A program made the translations under genes and the position numbers. A stretch of DNA of 5,960 nucleotides. It comes from Solirubrobacterales bacterium (lineage in GTDB: Bacteria; Actinomycetota; Thermoleophilia; Solirubrobacterales; Solirubrobacteraceae). The notes below the pieces were generated by a model. It was not told the origin of the DNA. It did no database searches and saw only the letters and a list, made by a program, of their open reading frames with translations. The DNA lies in contig JAOPZO010000268.1 of NCBI GenBank assembly GCA_025964065.1, positions 1 to 5,960 of the forward strand, read 5' to 3'. Shown here in pieces: positions 5,855-5,960 of the stretch (position 1 is its first letter; every line of letters starts with the position of its first letter).

Positions 5855-5960
5855 TCAGCGCAGCTGCTGCACGAGCAGCCCCAGCGCCCGCGCGGCGAAC
5901 GCCTCCATGTTCGCCTCGCGGTCCGCGGCGCCCGTCAGCACGTGCTCGGCCGCGGCGGCC
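5855..5960 (-). CDS. C-terminal end of an unidentified protein, possibly a TetR-type regulator (5' end outside window)
   Basis: The minus strand is open from the window edge to a TGA at 5855-5857, encoding 34 residues. Codons end almost only in G or C. The sequence includes EHVLTGAADREANMEAF and ends ARALGLLVQQLR, an amphipathic helix with Leu and Ala on one side. Such an ending is common for the last helix of TetR-family regulators, but it is too short to be sure. The gene converges on the helicase. The 109 bp between the inverted repeat and this stop (5746-5854) show only weak GC-rich hairpin potential, such as TCCGG/CCGGA around 5805-5820, and no gene. Confidence 0.55.
   Translation of the reverse strand, partial: AAAAEHVLTGAADREANMEAFAARALGLLVQQLR

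Noticed and set aside
1..5960. CRISPR array, tRNA/rRNA, insertion sequence or phage attachment site
   Set aside because: No regularly spaced repeats beyond the coding 21-bp array, no cloverleaf-like or rRNA-like sequence, and no transposase or integrase motif were seen in any frame.

Overview
The window is very GC-rich, with coding frames whose third positions are almost all G or C, GTG starts and Ala/Gly/Arg-rich proteins. This suggests a high-GC actinobacterium. The Arg-rich C-terminal domain of the first gene and the DUF3516-type helicase make me lean towards the Thermoleophilia/Solirubrobacterales, but that placement is inference.

Layout: (1) 1-432 (+) is the 3' end of a gene for an extracytoplasmic-looking protein, with three 7-residue GVAGAPA repeats followed by a basic beta-rich C-terminal domain. 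A strong hairpin terminator follows. (2) 433-904 has no convincing intact gene. It holds coding-like minus-strand fragments, the upper part of which looks like the broken DNA-binding domain of the next gene. (3) 905-1387 (-) encodes a response-regulator receiver domain whose phospho-acceptor Asp is Gly and whose LuxR-type HTH is lost by frameshift. (4) 1388-1594 is a divergent control region with a 22-bp-spaced direct repeat. (5) 1595-2446 (+) and 2443-3084 (+) are a translationally coupled NarX/DesK-type soluble histidine kinase and an intact NarL/FixJ response regulator. (6) 3117-5684 (+) is a complete Ski2-like DEAD/DEAH helicase with a long DUF3516-type C-terminal part. (7) 5702-5745 is a long inverted repeat with palindromic arms, probably the terminator of the helicase. 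(8) 5855-5960 (-) is the 3' end of a convergent gene, possibly a TetR-type regulator.

How the parts fit: the kinase and regulator form a self-contained cytoplasmic two-component system with no visible sensor domain but a cysteine-rich N-terminal region. The divergent receiver gene looks like a decaying paralogue of the same regulator. The helicase lies 32 bp downstream of the regulator and may be partly co-transcribed, but it has its own -10-like motif just before its start codon. I see no CRISPR array, RNA gene, mobile element or clear novel defence or biosynthetic system. The most unusual item is the degenerate response regulator next to its intact relative.
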